The notes beneath the pieces were generated by a model, which made no database searches, was not told the DNA's origin, and saw only the letters and a program-made list of their open reading frames with translations. This document shows, one piece after another, positions 54,349 through 63,174 of a DNA stretch of 64,000 nt. Source of the DNA: Fermentimonas sp. (GTDB lineage Bacteria; Bacteroidota; Bacteroidia; Bacteroidales; Dysgonomonadaceae); NCBI GenBank assembly GCA_028709385.1, contig JAQVXD010000005.1:36659-100658 (forward strand). Reading direction: 5' to 3'. Position 1 is the stretch's first letter. Each line of letters opens with the position of its first letter. The translations under genes and the position numbers were made by a program.

Positions 54349-55557
54349 TTATTTTGAATTATCAGTATTCAGCTTCTGAGCCATCATCATCCCCAGATTA
54401 TTCGCTCTTTCGTAAGCCTCGTTTATCATACCCTGCTTTATTATAACGGGTTCTGCAACCACCTCAAAACTCATCTCTTCTGCAAAAGATTTCAGTAATC
54501 TTTCCGATGCATCAGACCATGAGAATCCGCCAAAATAACCGAATAATCTGTTCTTTATATTACGGTTTTGCAAAGATGTTAAAACGCTTTCCACGGCAGG
54601 ATACAACTTGTTGTTATATGTAGGGGATCCAACAATCAAACCTTTATATTTAAACACATCCCGAATGATATCCGATTCGTGACTTTTAGAAACATTATGT
54701 ATAACAATATCCTTAACACCATTTTGTGATGCTGATACCGCAATTGTATCTGCCAGCTCGGCAGTATTTCCGTACATACTCCCGTAAATAATCACAAGTC
54801 CATTGTCAGTTTCATATCTACTCAACTTGTCGTACAAACTGATTACTTCATTAATACTTCCGCTTTTGGTCCATACCGGTCCGTGCGTCGAGCAAATCAT
54901 TTCTATTTCAACTCCGGAAAGTTTTTTAAGAGCAGTCTGTACTGGTGATCCGAATTTACCTACTATATTTGAGTAATACCTGATCATTTCATCCCAATAT
55001 TTCCCTGAGCGAATCTGAATATCCAATACACCACCGTCAACAGCTCCGAATGTTCCAAAAGCATCACCACTGAACAGAACTCTCTTTTCCTGCAGGTAGG
55101 TCATCATTGTCTCCGGCCAGTGAACCATCGGTGTAAGATAAAACTGTAAATTATACTTACCCAAATTTAGAATATCAAGATCCAGAATTTCAACAAGGTT
55201 AGTTGAAATTCCATGATATCCCTTAAGCATTTCCACTGTACGTTTATTTCCTACTATTTTTATTTCCGGATACTTATTTACTAATAGTCCAATAGAACCC
55301 GAATGGTCAGGTTCCATATGATTTACAATCAGAAAATCTATTGGCCTGTCTCCAAGTAATGTAGTAATCTTCCTAAAGAACACATCAGAATAACATATAT
55401 CGACTGTATCTACCAGTGCTACTTTTTCATCAACTATTAAATAAGAATTATAGGATACTCCATTTGGTAAAGGCCATAAACTCTCAAAAAGATGTTTTGT
55501 GCGGTCGTTTACACCAACATAATAAATATCATTTGCAATTTCAAGTGGTTTACACAT
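54349..55557 (-). CDS. fprA: FprA-family A-type flavodiiron protein
   Basis: The 402-residue protein joins a metallo-beta-lactamase-like diiron domain and a flavodoxin domain. The ligands H80-x-E82-x-D84-H85 are in VNHMEPDHSGSI, another histidine lies in MVHWPETM, SGDAFG follows, and STHGPVW carries the last histidine. From about residue 255 the FMN-binding loop is IYGSMYGNTAELAD. It reduces oxygen to water or nitric oxide to nitrous oxide and protects the anaerobic cell. It is cotranscribed with nagB (19-bp gap) and possibly lgt (41-bp gap). Confidence 0.94.
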   Translation of the reverse strand: MCKPLEIANDIYYVGVNDRTKHLFESLWPLPNGVSYNSYLIVDEKVALVDTVDICYSDVFFRKITTLLGDRPIDFLIVNHMEPDHSGSIGLLVNKYPEIKIVGNKRTVEMLKGYHGISTNLVEILDLDILNLGKYNLQFYLTPMVHWPETMMTYLQEKRVLFSGDAFGTFGAVDGGVLDIQIRSGKYWDEMIRYYSNIVGKFGSPVQTALKKLSGVEIEMICSTHGPVWTKSGSINEVISLYDKLSRYETDNGLVIIYGSMYGNTAELADTIAVSASQNGVKDIVIHNVSKSHESDIIRDVFKYKGLIVGSPTYNNKLYPAVESVLTSLQNRNIKNRLFGYFGGFSWSDASERLLKSFAEEMSFEVVAEPVIIKQGMINEAYERANNLGMMMAQKLNTDNSK

Positions 55558-55598
55558 AAGTTTCAGTGATCAGTAAATCAGTTTGTGTTATAAATATT

Positions 55599-56498
55599 TT
55601 ATTTCTTTTTCGTTTTCTGCTTTGGTTTGAACATCTGTGACTGCTTAGGAGTATTTGCAACTACTACGGGTTTCCTCAATGCATTTATGATAAGCCATAA
55701 ACCCCATAAAACAAAAGGTATACTCAGCCATTGTCCGATATTTAATCCAGTATTCTCAATCATAGAATACTCACCTTCAACCTGAACATTCTTAACAAAT
55801 TCAACAAAGAAGCGGAATAGGAAAATTATCAGAATTCCAACACCGGTTATAAGTCCCTTTCTATCTTTAGCGTTTGTATTAAAATAGAGATACATGGTTA
55901 TACCAAAAACTACCAGGTAAGCCAATGCTTCATATATCTGGGTAGGATGTGAAGGTTCTGTATAAATAGGTTCTGCTCCATTCATCCATGGGTAGATATT
56001 TTCTATAAAACGAAAACCCCACGGCTGATCAGTCGGACCTCCATAAATTTCATGATTCATAAGGTTGCCCAGGCGAATCATTGCCGAAGTAAATCCTGTT
56101 GGCACCATAACCCTGTCGAAGGTCCATAACATACTTAGTTTAGTTACCTTCCGGGAATACAGCCAGACTGCAATAATAATTCCGATCACACCGCCATGGC
56201 TTGCAAGTCCGCCTTCCCAAACCTTCAGTATTTCTAAAGGATTAGCAAGATAATATTCAGGTTCATAAAAGAGACAATGACCGAGACGGGCACCAACAAT
56301 GATACCCACAATCATATAAACAAAAAGTGAATCGAACCATTTTTCGGGAAGATCCTCATTCTTAAAAATTCTCTGTACAATATATACTGCTACTATCAGG
56401 CCAATAACCCATAAAAGGCCATACCAGCGTATTTCACGACCAAAAATAGTAAAAAGTGCAGGGTCGACGTTCCAGGTTACAGAAAGTAATATGTCCAT
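55599..56498 (-). CDS. lgt: Prolipoprotein diacylglyceryl transferase
   Basis: This 299-residue inner-membrane enzyme transfers diacylglycerol to the lipobox cysteine of prolipoproteins. GREIRWYGLLWVIG, GARLGHCLFYEPEYY, GGLASHGGVIG, RLGNLMNHEIYGGPTDQPWG and HPTQIYEAL are all family signatures, with the essential HGGL-type and arginine residues in place. The C-terminus adds a lysine-rich tail. A TATCTTTG -7 box (56524-56517) stands 18 bp upstream of the start. It serves the many lipoproteins such as the GH92 and HMA proteins of this window. Confidence 0.95.
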   Translation of the reverse strand: MDILLSVTWNVDPALFTIFGREIRWYGLLWVIGLIVAVYIVQRIFKNEDLPEKWFDSLFVYMIVGIIVGARLGHCLFYEPEYYLANPLEILKVWEGGLASHGGVIGIIIAVWLYSRKVTKLSMLWTFDRVMVPTGFTSAMIRLGNLMNHEIYGGPTDQPWGFRFIENIYPWMNGAEPIYTEPSHPTQIYEALAYLVVFGITMYLYFNTNAKDRKGLITGVGILIIFLFRFFVEFVKNVQVEGEYSMIENTGLNIGQWLSIPFVLWGLWLIINALRKPVVVANTPKQSQMFKPKQKTKKK

Positions 56499-56516
56499 TA
56501 GAATACATTTTTTTTA

Positions 56517-56524
56517 CAAAGATA
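56517..56524 (-). promoter_or_regulatory. -7 box of the lgt promoter
   Basis: TATCTTTG on the minus strand, 18 bp before the lgt ATG. A TTTAG about 21 bp further upstream is a weak -33 element, so only the -7 box is claimed. Confidence 0.45.
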
Positions 56525-56543
56525 GTGAAATTTATTTCGTCTT

Positions 56544-57443
56544 CTAAACCAGTTTCTTAATCCACTGCTCCTTATCTCCGGGAAGCAAATCTACGACAGG
56601 TACCTCGATCATTGTGTATGCTCCGGGTGATTGCCTCAGAGTTGCTCGTGCTGCACAAACCAAAACCTGTGCAGTGAGTGCAGGATTGTTGATTCTCATA
56701 TCAAAATTAAATAGCTGATTCTGTGTATTTCCCGAAACTCCCTTTCTTTCCATATGAACACCATGTCCCATATCTTTCAGAGCTTCAACACTATCTACCT
56801 GGAAAACATGTGTTTCATCATGAGAAAAATAATCGTCGGCTTTTATTGCCTGAGAAACTGTCTGAAAATCAAAACCATCTTCAAGTTCGATATAAACCAT
56901 TCTTCTGTGAACACCAGTACCTGTTGGAATTGTCATAGACAGAGCGGCCTTAACACCACTTATTGCTTTTACTGCAACTGTATGACCCATACTCATTCCG
57001 GGGCCGAAATTGGTATAGGTTATTCCTTTTGGTGCCATAGCCTCCATAAGTGCACGCACAACAGAATCACTTCCCGGATCCCAGCCTGCTGAAACAATGG
57101 AAACTGCATTATATTTTACCGCATGTTCATTCAGAGAGTTGAGCAGTTCAAAAATCTGACTGTGGATATCAAAACTGTCTACTGTGTTTATTCCTGCAGT
57201 TAAACACTCTTTTGCATAACTTTCCACATTTCTTGTAGGTGTGCAAAGGATGGCAACATCAACATTTTCCAAATCGGTTATTGATGTAACTATATTGTAT
57301 TTCTGCAGTTCATGGATTACAGCCGAAGCATTGCGCCTTACAACTCCGGCAATTTCAAAATCAGGACTACTTTCAAGCGTCTCTATCGCATATTTACCGA
57401 TATTTCCATATCCTACAACTGCTGCTCTAATAATTTTTTGCAT
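56544..57443 (-). CDS. ddh: meso-Diaminopimelate dehydrogenase
   Basis: The start is set at the ATG at 57443 (MQKIIRAAVVGYGNIGKYAI), which places the GxGxxG dinucleotide site at the N-terminus; the upstream ATG adds eight unlikely residues. The 299-residue protein carries VVRRNAS, CTPTRNVESYA, WDPGSDSVVRALMEA, TNFGPGMSMGHTVAVKA and a C-terminal NPALTAQVLVCAARA, as in Ddh. It makes meso-diaminopimelate directly from tetrahydrodipicolinate with NADPH, which supplies lysine and peptidoglycan. This shortcut is common in Bacteroidales. Confidence 0.93.
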   Translation of the reverse strand: MQKIIRAAVVGYGNIGKYAIETLESSPDFEIAGVVRRNASAVIHELQKYNIVTSITDLENVDVAILCTPTRNVESYAKECLTAGINTVDSFDIHSQIFELLNSLNEHAVKYNAVSIVSAGWDPGSDSVVRALMEAMAPKGITYTNFGPGMSMGHTVAVKAISGVKAALSMTIPTGTGVHRRMVYIELEDGFDFQTVSQAIKADDYFSHDETHVFQVDSVEALKDMGHGVHMERKGVSGNTQNQLFNFDMRINNPALTAQVLVCAARATLRQSPGAYTMIEVPVVDLLPGDKEQWIKKLV

Positions 57444-57512
57444 AAATGATAGATTTTTATATATCACAAAAATAGAAAAAATGAACCAAACTAAAGTTCA
57501 ATATAACTTTAA

Positions 57513-58271
57513 TTATACACCCCGATTAAACTCCTTATTATTATTTCTGCCATTTTCATCCTTTTCATTTTCAAATCCAACTTCATCCTCATTCTCATCT
57601 TCCTCATCCTCCCAAACCACTACTGGCTTTTGAGGACCCTGATGCCGCAAAACAACTGCTGTTAACAGACCGCTGAGGGTACCTGCAAGATGACCTTCCC
57701 AAGAGATTGATTCATCCACAAGTTCTGCAAAAGGAAAAATGCTCCAGACTGTACCGCCATAAATAAAGGCAACTACAAGAGAAACGGCAATCAATTGTCT
57801 TGATTTTCTGAAAACACCGCTAAAAAAGAGAAAAAACATTATTGAAAAAACAAGACCGCTGGCACCGACATGATAATAACCTCTGCCAATAATCCAGGTA
57901 AAAAAGCCGCTTAATATCCACAGACAAGCAAATGTTGAGAATGCGATCTTGCTGTAAAAATAAAACAGAAACCAGATTAATATCAGCAAGGGCAAAGTAT
58001 TAGACAATATATGTGAAACGGATGAATGTATAAATGGCGAAAAAACTATACCTCTCAAGCCTTTAACTTCTCTCGGTAAAATTCCTAATTGAGAAAAATC
58101 AGGTCCCAAAAGTCCCCCAATATCCATAACAAAAACTAGCCATACAAGTGAAACAAAAACTATTGATGGCAATAATGCCAGCCACAATCGTTTTTTCTCG
58201 AATCTCAAAAAATTATCATCTTTCACTTTGTAATATTTTACATACATCACAAATTTATAAAACATATTCAT
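57513..58271 (-). CDS. Rhomboid-family protease with an acidic C-terminal tail
   Basis: The 252-residue polytopic protein has HSSVSHILSNTLPLLIL, the nucleophile motif YYHVGASGLVFSI and the catalytic histidine in SWEGHLAGTLSG, so the rhomboid active site is complete. After the last TM helix comes a cytoplasmic or periplasmic tail of about 33 residues made mostly of Glu, Asp and Asn (VWEDEEDENEDEVGFENEKD). The first residues also include a charged leader, so the true start may be a later ATG. It lies 69 bp upstream of ddh. Confidence 0.86.
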   Translation of the reverse strand: MNMFYKFVMYVKYYKVKDDNFLRFEKKRLWLALLPSIVFVSLVWLVFVMDIGGLLGPDFSQLGILPREVKGLRGIVFSPFIHSSVSHILSNTLPLLILIWFLFYFYSKIAFSTFACLWILSGFFTWIIGRGYYHVGASGLVFSIMFFLFFSGVFRKSRQLIAVSLVVAFIYGGTVWSIFPFAELVDESISWEGHLAGTLSGLLTAVVLRHQGPQKPVVVWEDEEDENEDEVGFENEKDENGRNNNKEFNRGV

Positions 58272-58319
58272 AAATCGAAGAATTAATCGATTAAAGGGAG
58301 ATTTTATTCATTTTTTTGC

Positions 58320-58350
58320 TTGTTAGATAATTACATTTTAATTATCTTTC
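58320..58350 (+). promoter_or_regulatory. Promoter of the glycogen-debranching operon
   Basis: TTG (58320-58322), 20 bp, TATCTTTC (58343-58350) is a near-match to the Bacteroidetes consensus, with C for the final G. The ATG at 58396 follows after a leader of about 40 nt. Confidence 0.55.
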
Positions 58351-58395
58351 GCAATAATTAAATTGACTCTGAAGAACTATTTAAATTACCTAAAG

Positions 58396-60336
58396 ATGAG
58401 TTATCTTAAATTTAACAAAGATCTAATGATCAACCTCGAATATTCTTTATACAGAAACGTATTAAGGACTAATAGAAGAGGGGCTTATCAGAACACTTCA
58501 ATATCAGGATGTAACACCACAAAATACCAGGGCTTGCTCGTAATGCCTGTTCCTTATCTGGATGATGAAAACCATGTCATTTTGTCATCAGTAGATGAAA
58601 CAGTAATACAACACGGAGCTGAATTCAATCTCGGCATTCACAGGTATGCTGGTGATAACTATAGTCCCAAAGGGCATAAATATATTCGTGAGTTCAATAG
58701 TGACAGCGTTCCTAAAACAATATACCGTGTTGGCGGAGTTATTCTTTCAAAAGAAATTATGTTTTCTTCAAAAGAGAACCGGCTGATGATAAGGTATACA
58801 CTTTTAGACGCTCACTCACCAACTACAATACGCTTCAAACCATTTTTAGCATTCAGAAAAGCGTCTCAGCTTACACGGGAAAACGATCAGGTTGACAAAT
58901 CATACCGTGAAATTGAGAATGGCATAAGTACTTGCATGTATACCGGCTATCCTGAATTGTTTATGCAATTTAACAAGAATCCTGAGTTCATTTATCATCC
59001 TGACTGGTATCGTGATATTGAGTATCTGCAGGATCTCCAGAATGGCGATACTTTTCAGGAAGATCTCTACGTACCCGGTTATTTCGAAATGTCAATTACA
59101 AAAGGCGAGGAAATAATTTTTTCTGCCGGAGATATTTTGGTTGATACAACTACTCTATCAAATGAGTTTAACTTTGAGATAAATAAACGTACACCCAGAT
59201 CAAGTTTTTACAATTGTCTGAAAAACTCCAGTCACCAGTTTTACTATATACCCAATAAAGATGAATGTTATTTACTGGCAGGATATCCATGGTTCAAAGT
59301 AAGGGCGCGTGACCAGTTTATTTCACTACCCGGATGCACACTTTCTGTTGGCAAGCCCCATGATTTTGAAACAATTATGGACACAGCCATCCCTCACTTG
59401 AGGGATTTTATGGCCGACAAGCCATATAAGAGTTTTATTAAGCAGATAGAAGACCCTGATCTGTTTCTTTGGGTTGTTTGGGCTTTACAACAGTTCTATT
59501 TAGAATACAAAAACAGGTTTATTGAGAAATACTCCAAATTTCTCTTTGAAATTATCGGATATATACTTTCAAACAAACATCCTAACCTGGTATTTCACGA
59601 CAGTAATGCCCTTTTGTCAACATATGGACGTGAAGTTGCTGTCAGCTGGATGAATGCCATGATTAACGGACGTCCAGTTATTCCCAGATCAGGATATCTG
59701 GTAGAATTCAATTCTCTTTGGTATAATGCTTTAAAATTCACAGAAGAGATTGCGAATGAAACAGGTAACCATGAAAAGGCAGCCTCACTTTCAGAAAAAA
59801 GCAGTCTGGCAGGTAAATCTTTTATAAAAACATTTATGAACGATGCGGGATATTTATACGATTATGTCGACGGTTATTACAAAGATCCAAACGTACGTCC
59901 AAACATGATTTTTGCGGTATCTCTACCATATTCACCTTTGGAGAAAAGACAAAAAAAATCAGTTATTGATTTTGTAACCAAAGAGCTGCTAACCACTTGC
60001 GGACTTCGTTCGATAACTCCTAAAAGTGAAAAATTCCGTCCACACTATAGTGGCACTGAAAATGAGAAGAAGTTCGCATACTTCAACGGAATGGCATTTC
60101 CATGGCTGCTTGGTCCATATATTGAAGCTTATATAAATGTTTTTCAGATGAGCGGATTATCACTGGCAGACAGAGTTATGGTTAGTATGGAGAATGAGAT
60201 GCAAAACGACTGTATCGGAACCATTTCAGAATTTTATGACTCAAATCCTCCGTTTATCGCTCACGGCGGATATTCTTTCGCGATGAGTGTGAGCGAGTTG
60301 CTTAGAGCTAAGAAGATTATAAATTCGTATAAATAA
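58396..60336 (+). CDS. Glycogen debranching enzyme (amylo-alpha-1,6-glucosidase family)
   Basis: The start is the ATG at 58396 (MSYLKFNKDLMINLEYSLYR); a TTG upstream would only add eleven residues. The 646-residue protein has the N-terminal GDE domain (NTTKYQGLLVMPVPYLDD) and a C-terminal (alpha/alpha)6 domain with YPWFKVRARDQFISLPG, VSWMNAMINGRPVIPRSG, VEFNSLWYNAL, GLRSITP and FYDSNPPFIAHGGYSFAMS. This is the archaeal/bacterial GDE type that removes alpha-1,6 branches of glycogen in the cytoplasm. It opens the operon with a glycosyltransferase and GH57. Confidence 0.9.
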   Translation: MSYLKFNKDLMINLEYSLYRNVLRTNRRGAYQNTSISGCNTTKYQGLLVMPVPYLDDENHVILSSVDETVIQHGAEFNLGIHRYAGDNYSPKGHKYIREFNSDSVPKTIYRVGGVILSKEIMFSSKENRLMIRYTLLDAHSPTTIRFKPFLAFRKASQLTRENDQVDKSYREIENGISTCMYTGYPELFMQFNKNPEFIYHPDWYRDIEYLQDLQNGDTFQEDLYVPGYFEMSITKGEEIIFSAGDILVDTTTLSNEFNFEINKRTPRSSFYNCLKNSSHQFYYIPNKDECYLLAGYPWFKVRARDQFISLPGCTLSVGKPHDFETIMDTAIPHLRDFMADKPYKSFIKQIEDPDLFLWVVWALQQFYLEYKNRFIEKYSKFLFEIIGYILSNKHPNLVFHDSNALLSTYGREVAVSWMNAMINGRPVIPRSGYLVEFNSLWYNALKFTEEIANETGNHEKAASLSEKSSLAGKSFIKTFMNDAGYLYDYVDGYYKDPNVRPNMIFAVSLPYSPLEKRQKKSVIDFVTKELLTTCGLRSITPKSEKFRPHYSGTENEKKFAYFNGMAFPWLLGPYIEAYINVFQMSGLSLADRVMVSMENEMQNDCIGTISEFYDSNPPFIAHGGYSFAMSVSELLRAKKIINSYK

Positions 60337-60421
60337 CACATTACTAAGGTGTAATTAAAAGTACATCAGATTTAGCAAGTATTCAGTTAAGATGAAGTAG
60401 TAAAAAACTAAAACAGGATAA

Positions 60422-61678
60422 ATGAAAGCATTGATGTTTGGATGGGAATTCCCTCCACATATTCTCGGGGGGCTAGGTACGGCAAGCTACGGGTTAACTA
60501 AAGGAATGGCACAACAGGAAGATCTGGAAACCATCTTTGTTATTCCTAAACCCTGGGGGGATGAAGACCAAAGTTTTATGAAGATCATTGGCGCCAACAA
60601 TACACCCGTTGTATGGAAAGATGTACCGAAGGATACAATTAATTCAAGGCTCGGAAAGTTTATGGATCCCGATGAATACTTCAAACTAAGAGATAACATT
60701 TACGCCGACTTCAATTATATGCATACAAACGATTTGGGATGTATTGAATTTTCGGGCCGTTATCCTAATAATATTCTTGAAGAGACTAATAACTACTCAA
60801 TTGTTGCAGGCGTAATTGCACGCACTTATGATTTTGATGTAATTCATGCTCACGACTGGCTTACTTACCCTGCGGGACTACATGCCAAGAGTGTCAGCGG
60901 AAAACATATGGTAATTCATGTTCATGCAACAGAATTCGACCGTAGCCGGGGCAAGCCTAATCCTGTTGTTTATGGTATTGAAAAGGATGGTATGGATAAT
61001 TGCGACCATATTATATGCGTAAGCAATTTGACAAGAAAAACAGTAATAGAAAATTATCACCAGCCATACTGGAAGGTTACAACCGTTCACAACGCTGTTG
61101 ATCCTTTAAGCCCCGAAATCGAGGCAATAGAAAGAATATCAGGAGTACCCGAAAAAGTAGTTACTTTTCTTGGTAGAATTACAATGCAAAAAGGACCTGA
61201 GTTTTTTGTTGATGCCGCAACACAGGTTATAAGGAAAACCGACCATATACGCTTTGTGATGGCAGGCAGTGGTGACATGATGGATCAAATGATACGACTG
61301 GTTGCAGACAGAGGTATAGCGCACAAATTTCACTTTACAGGGTTCCTACGGGGAAAACAGGTATATGAAATGCTTAAGTCTAGTGATGTATATGTAATGC
61401 CATCTGTATCTGAGCCTTTTGGAATCTCACCTTTGGAAGCCATGCAGTGTGGAGTGCCAAGTATTATTTCCTATCAATCCGGCTGTTCCGAAATATTGCA
61501 TAACGTAGTCAAAACTGATTATTGGGATGTGGATGCAATGGCTGATGCAATTTATTCAATCTGCACATATCCTGCTATGGCGGAACATTTTAAGGTTGAA
61601 GGTAAAATTGAAGTAGATAATATCAAATGGGAAGATGCGGGACTAAAAGTTCGTGCAATTTACGATAATCTTGTTTGA
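60422..61678 (+). CDS. Glycosyltransferase (GT4/GT5, glycogen-synthase-like)
   Basis: The 418-residue GT-B enzyme begins MFGWEFPPHILGGLGTASYG, a donor-site loop typical of glycogen/starch synthase relatives. It shows HAHDWLTYPAGLHA, HVHATEFDRSRGKPN and the sugar-nucleotide motif EPFGISPLEAMQCGVPSI with the two glutamates seven residues apart. It probably extends alpha-1,4-glucan or makes a related alpha-glucoside in the cytoplasm. It lies between the debranching enzyme and GH57, which supports a role in glycogen metabolism. Confidence 0.88.
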   Translation: MKALMFGWEFPPHILGGLGTASYGLTKGMAQQEDLETIFVIPKPWGDEDQSFMKIIGANNTPVVWKDVPKDTINSRLGKFMDPDEYFKLRDNIYADFNYMHTNDLGCIEFSGRYPNNILEETNNYSIVAGVIARTYDFDVIHAHDWLTYPAGLHAKSVSGKHMVIHVHATEFDRSRGKPNPVVYGIEKDGMDNCDHIICVSNLTRKTVIENYHQPYWKVTTVHNAVDPLSPEIEAIERISGVPEKVVTFLGRITMQKGPEFFVDAATQVIRKTDHIRFVMAGSGDMMDQMIRLVADRGIAHKFHFTGFLRGKQVYEMLKSSDVYVMPSVSEPFGISPLEAMQCGVPSIISYQSGCSEILHNVVKTDYWDVDAMADAIYSICTYPAMAEHFKVEGKIEVDNIKWEDAGLKVRAIYDNLV

Positions 61679-61742
61679 AATATTAAATAAATTATATGAG
61701 ACTCAAAATCAATAAAAATCAATTTATAACCATATAAGAATC

Positions 61743-63080
61743 ATGAAATCAATTTGCTTTTATTTCCAGATACACCAACCATTTCGGTTAAAAAGATATC
61801 GTTTCTTTAATATAGGAAGTGATCACTATTATTTTGATGATTACTCTAACGAGGATATTATGCAACAGATTGCCGCAAGGTCGTATATTCCTGCTAACAG
61901 GATGTTGCTTGACCTGGTAAATCAATACAAGGGGAAATTCAAGATCGCTTTTTCTATATCCGGTGTAGCTCTGGAACAGATGGAAATATATGCACCGGAA
62001 GTCATTGATGGTTTTCGGGAGTTGAGCAAAAGCGGAGATGTAGAATTTCTAACAGAGACTTATGCTCATTCTCTATCCAGCCTCTTCGATCCAGAAGAGT
62101 TCCGCGCCCAGGTTAAACAACATTCCGAAAGAATTGAAATGCTTTTTGACCAGAAACCTAAAGTGTTGCGCAATACAGAGTTAATTTATTCTGATGATAT
62201 TGCTGATATGGTTTATGGAATGGGATATACTAAAATGATCACCGAAGGAGCAAAGCATGTCCTTGGATGGAAAAGTCCTAATTATGTTTACCAGTCGGCT
62301 TCACAACCTAAGTTAAAGCTACTTTTGAAAAACAGCAGATTTAGTGACGATATTGCTTACAAATTTTCCGATTACAGCTGGAACGAATATCCTCTTACAG
62401 CTGAGAAATTTATAGCATGGATAGCTTCAACACCTCCGGTAGAAAAAGTATTCAATCTATTTATGAACTATGAGGTATTGGGCAATACACAGCCTTCTCA
62501 TACAGGAATATTCGAATTTATAAAAGCCTTGCCTCGCTTTGCGTTTGAAAAAGGAATCGGATTCGCAACACCTAGTGAGATACTGGATTCACACCAACCA
62601 ATCGGAGCAATAAATGTTCCCGAAACAATATCATGGGCTGACGAAGAGCGTGATGTAAGTGCCTGGTTTGGAAACACACTGCAGAAAAGTGCTTTGAAAT
62701 CGCTTTATGAGATTGGTGAAAGGGTAAGATTATGCACCGTTCGCCAATTAAAACAGGATTGGTTGTATCTGCAGTCGAGCGATCATTTCTACTACATGTC
62801 CACAAAACATTTTGGAAACGGAAAAAGTAATTTTAGTCCTTATACTTCACCATACGAAGCTTTCAATAATTACATGAACGTTCTTAGTGATTTTATAGGA
62901 AGAATAAAATCTCAATATCCTGACACTGTTGACAACGAAGAGTTGAATGCGTTACTCACAACTATCCACAATCAGGAGATGGAAATTAAGCGACTTCAGA
63001 AGGAGCTGAAGACTGTAATTGGCACTAACGAAGAGCTATTAGTTGAGACTGTTTCGAAAAAGGTGACTAATAAAGTATAA
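61743..63080 (+). CDS. Glycoside hydrolase family 57 protein (alpha-amylase/glucanotransferase type)
   Basis: The 445-residue protein opens with CFYFQIHQPFRLKRYRFF, the GH57 first motif with HQP. It continues with FSISGVALEQMEIYAPE, EFLTETYAHSLSSL, the nucleophile region VLRNTELIYSDDIADM (Glu in NTE) and YEVLGNTQPSHTGIFEF. No signal peptide is present, so it acts in the cytoplasm on alpha-1,4 glucans. A C-terminal coiled coil (EMEIKRLQKELKTVIGTNEE) is an addition to the catalytic core and may mediate dimerisation. It is last in the glycogen operon. Confidence 0.9.
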   Translation: MKSICFYFQIHQPFRLKRYRFFNIGSDHYYFDDYSNEDIMQQIAARSYIPANRMLLDLVNQYKGKFKIAFSISGVALEQMEIYAPEVIDGFRELSKSGDVEFLTETYAHSLSSLFDPEEFRAQVKQHSERIEMLFDQKPKVLRNTELIYSDDIADMVYGMGYTKMITEGAKHVLGWKSPNYVYQSASQPKLKLLLKNSRFSDDIAYKFSDYSWNEYPLTAEKFIAWIASTPPVEKVFNLFMNYEVLGNTQPSHTGIFEFIKALPRFAFEKGIGFATPSEILDSHQPIGAINVPETISWADEERDVSAWFGNTLQKSALKSLYEIGERVRLCTVRQLKQDWLYLQSSDHFYYMSTKHFGNGKSNFSPYTSPYEAFNNYMNVLSDFIGRIKSQYPDTVDNEELNALLTTIHNQEMEIKRLQKELKTVIGTNEELLVETVSKKVTNKV

Positions 63081-63110
63081 CTATATTTATAAAGTGAACT
63101 ACTACACACC

Positions 63111-63141
63111 AAAAAAAGGAGCTGCAACAGCTCCTTTTTTT
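63111..63141. terminator. Strong bidirectional rho-independent terminator
   Basis: AAAAAAAGGAGCTG, CAA loop, CAGCTCCTTTTTTT is a perfect 14-bp palindrome with A- and T-runs on both sides. It serves the GH57 operon (+) and rny (-), which end at 63080 and 63175. Confidence 0.95.
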
Positions 63142-63174
63142 AATATATATAATTTCTTAAACCTAAAATAAGAG

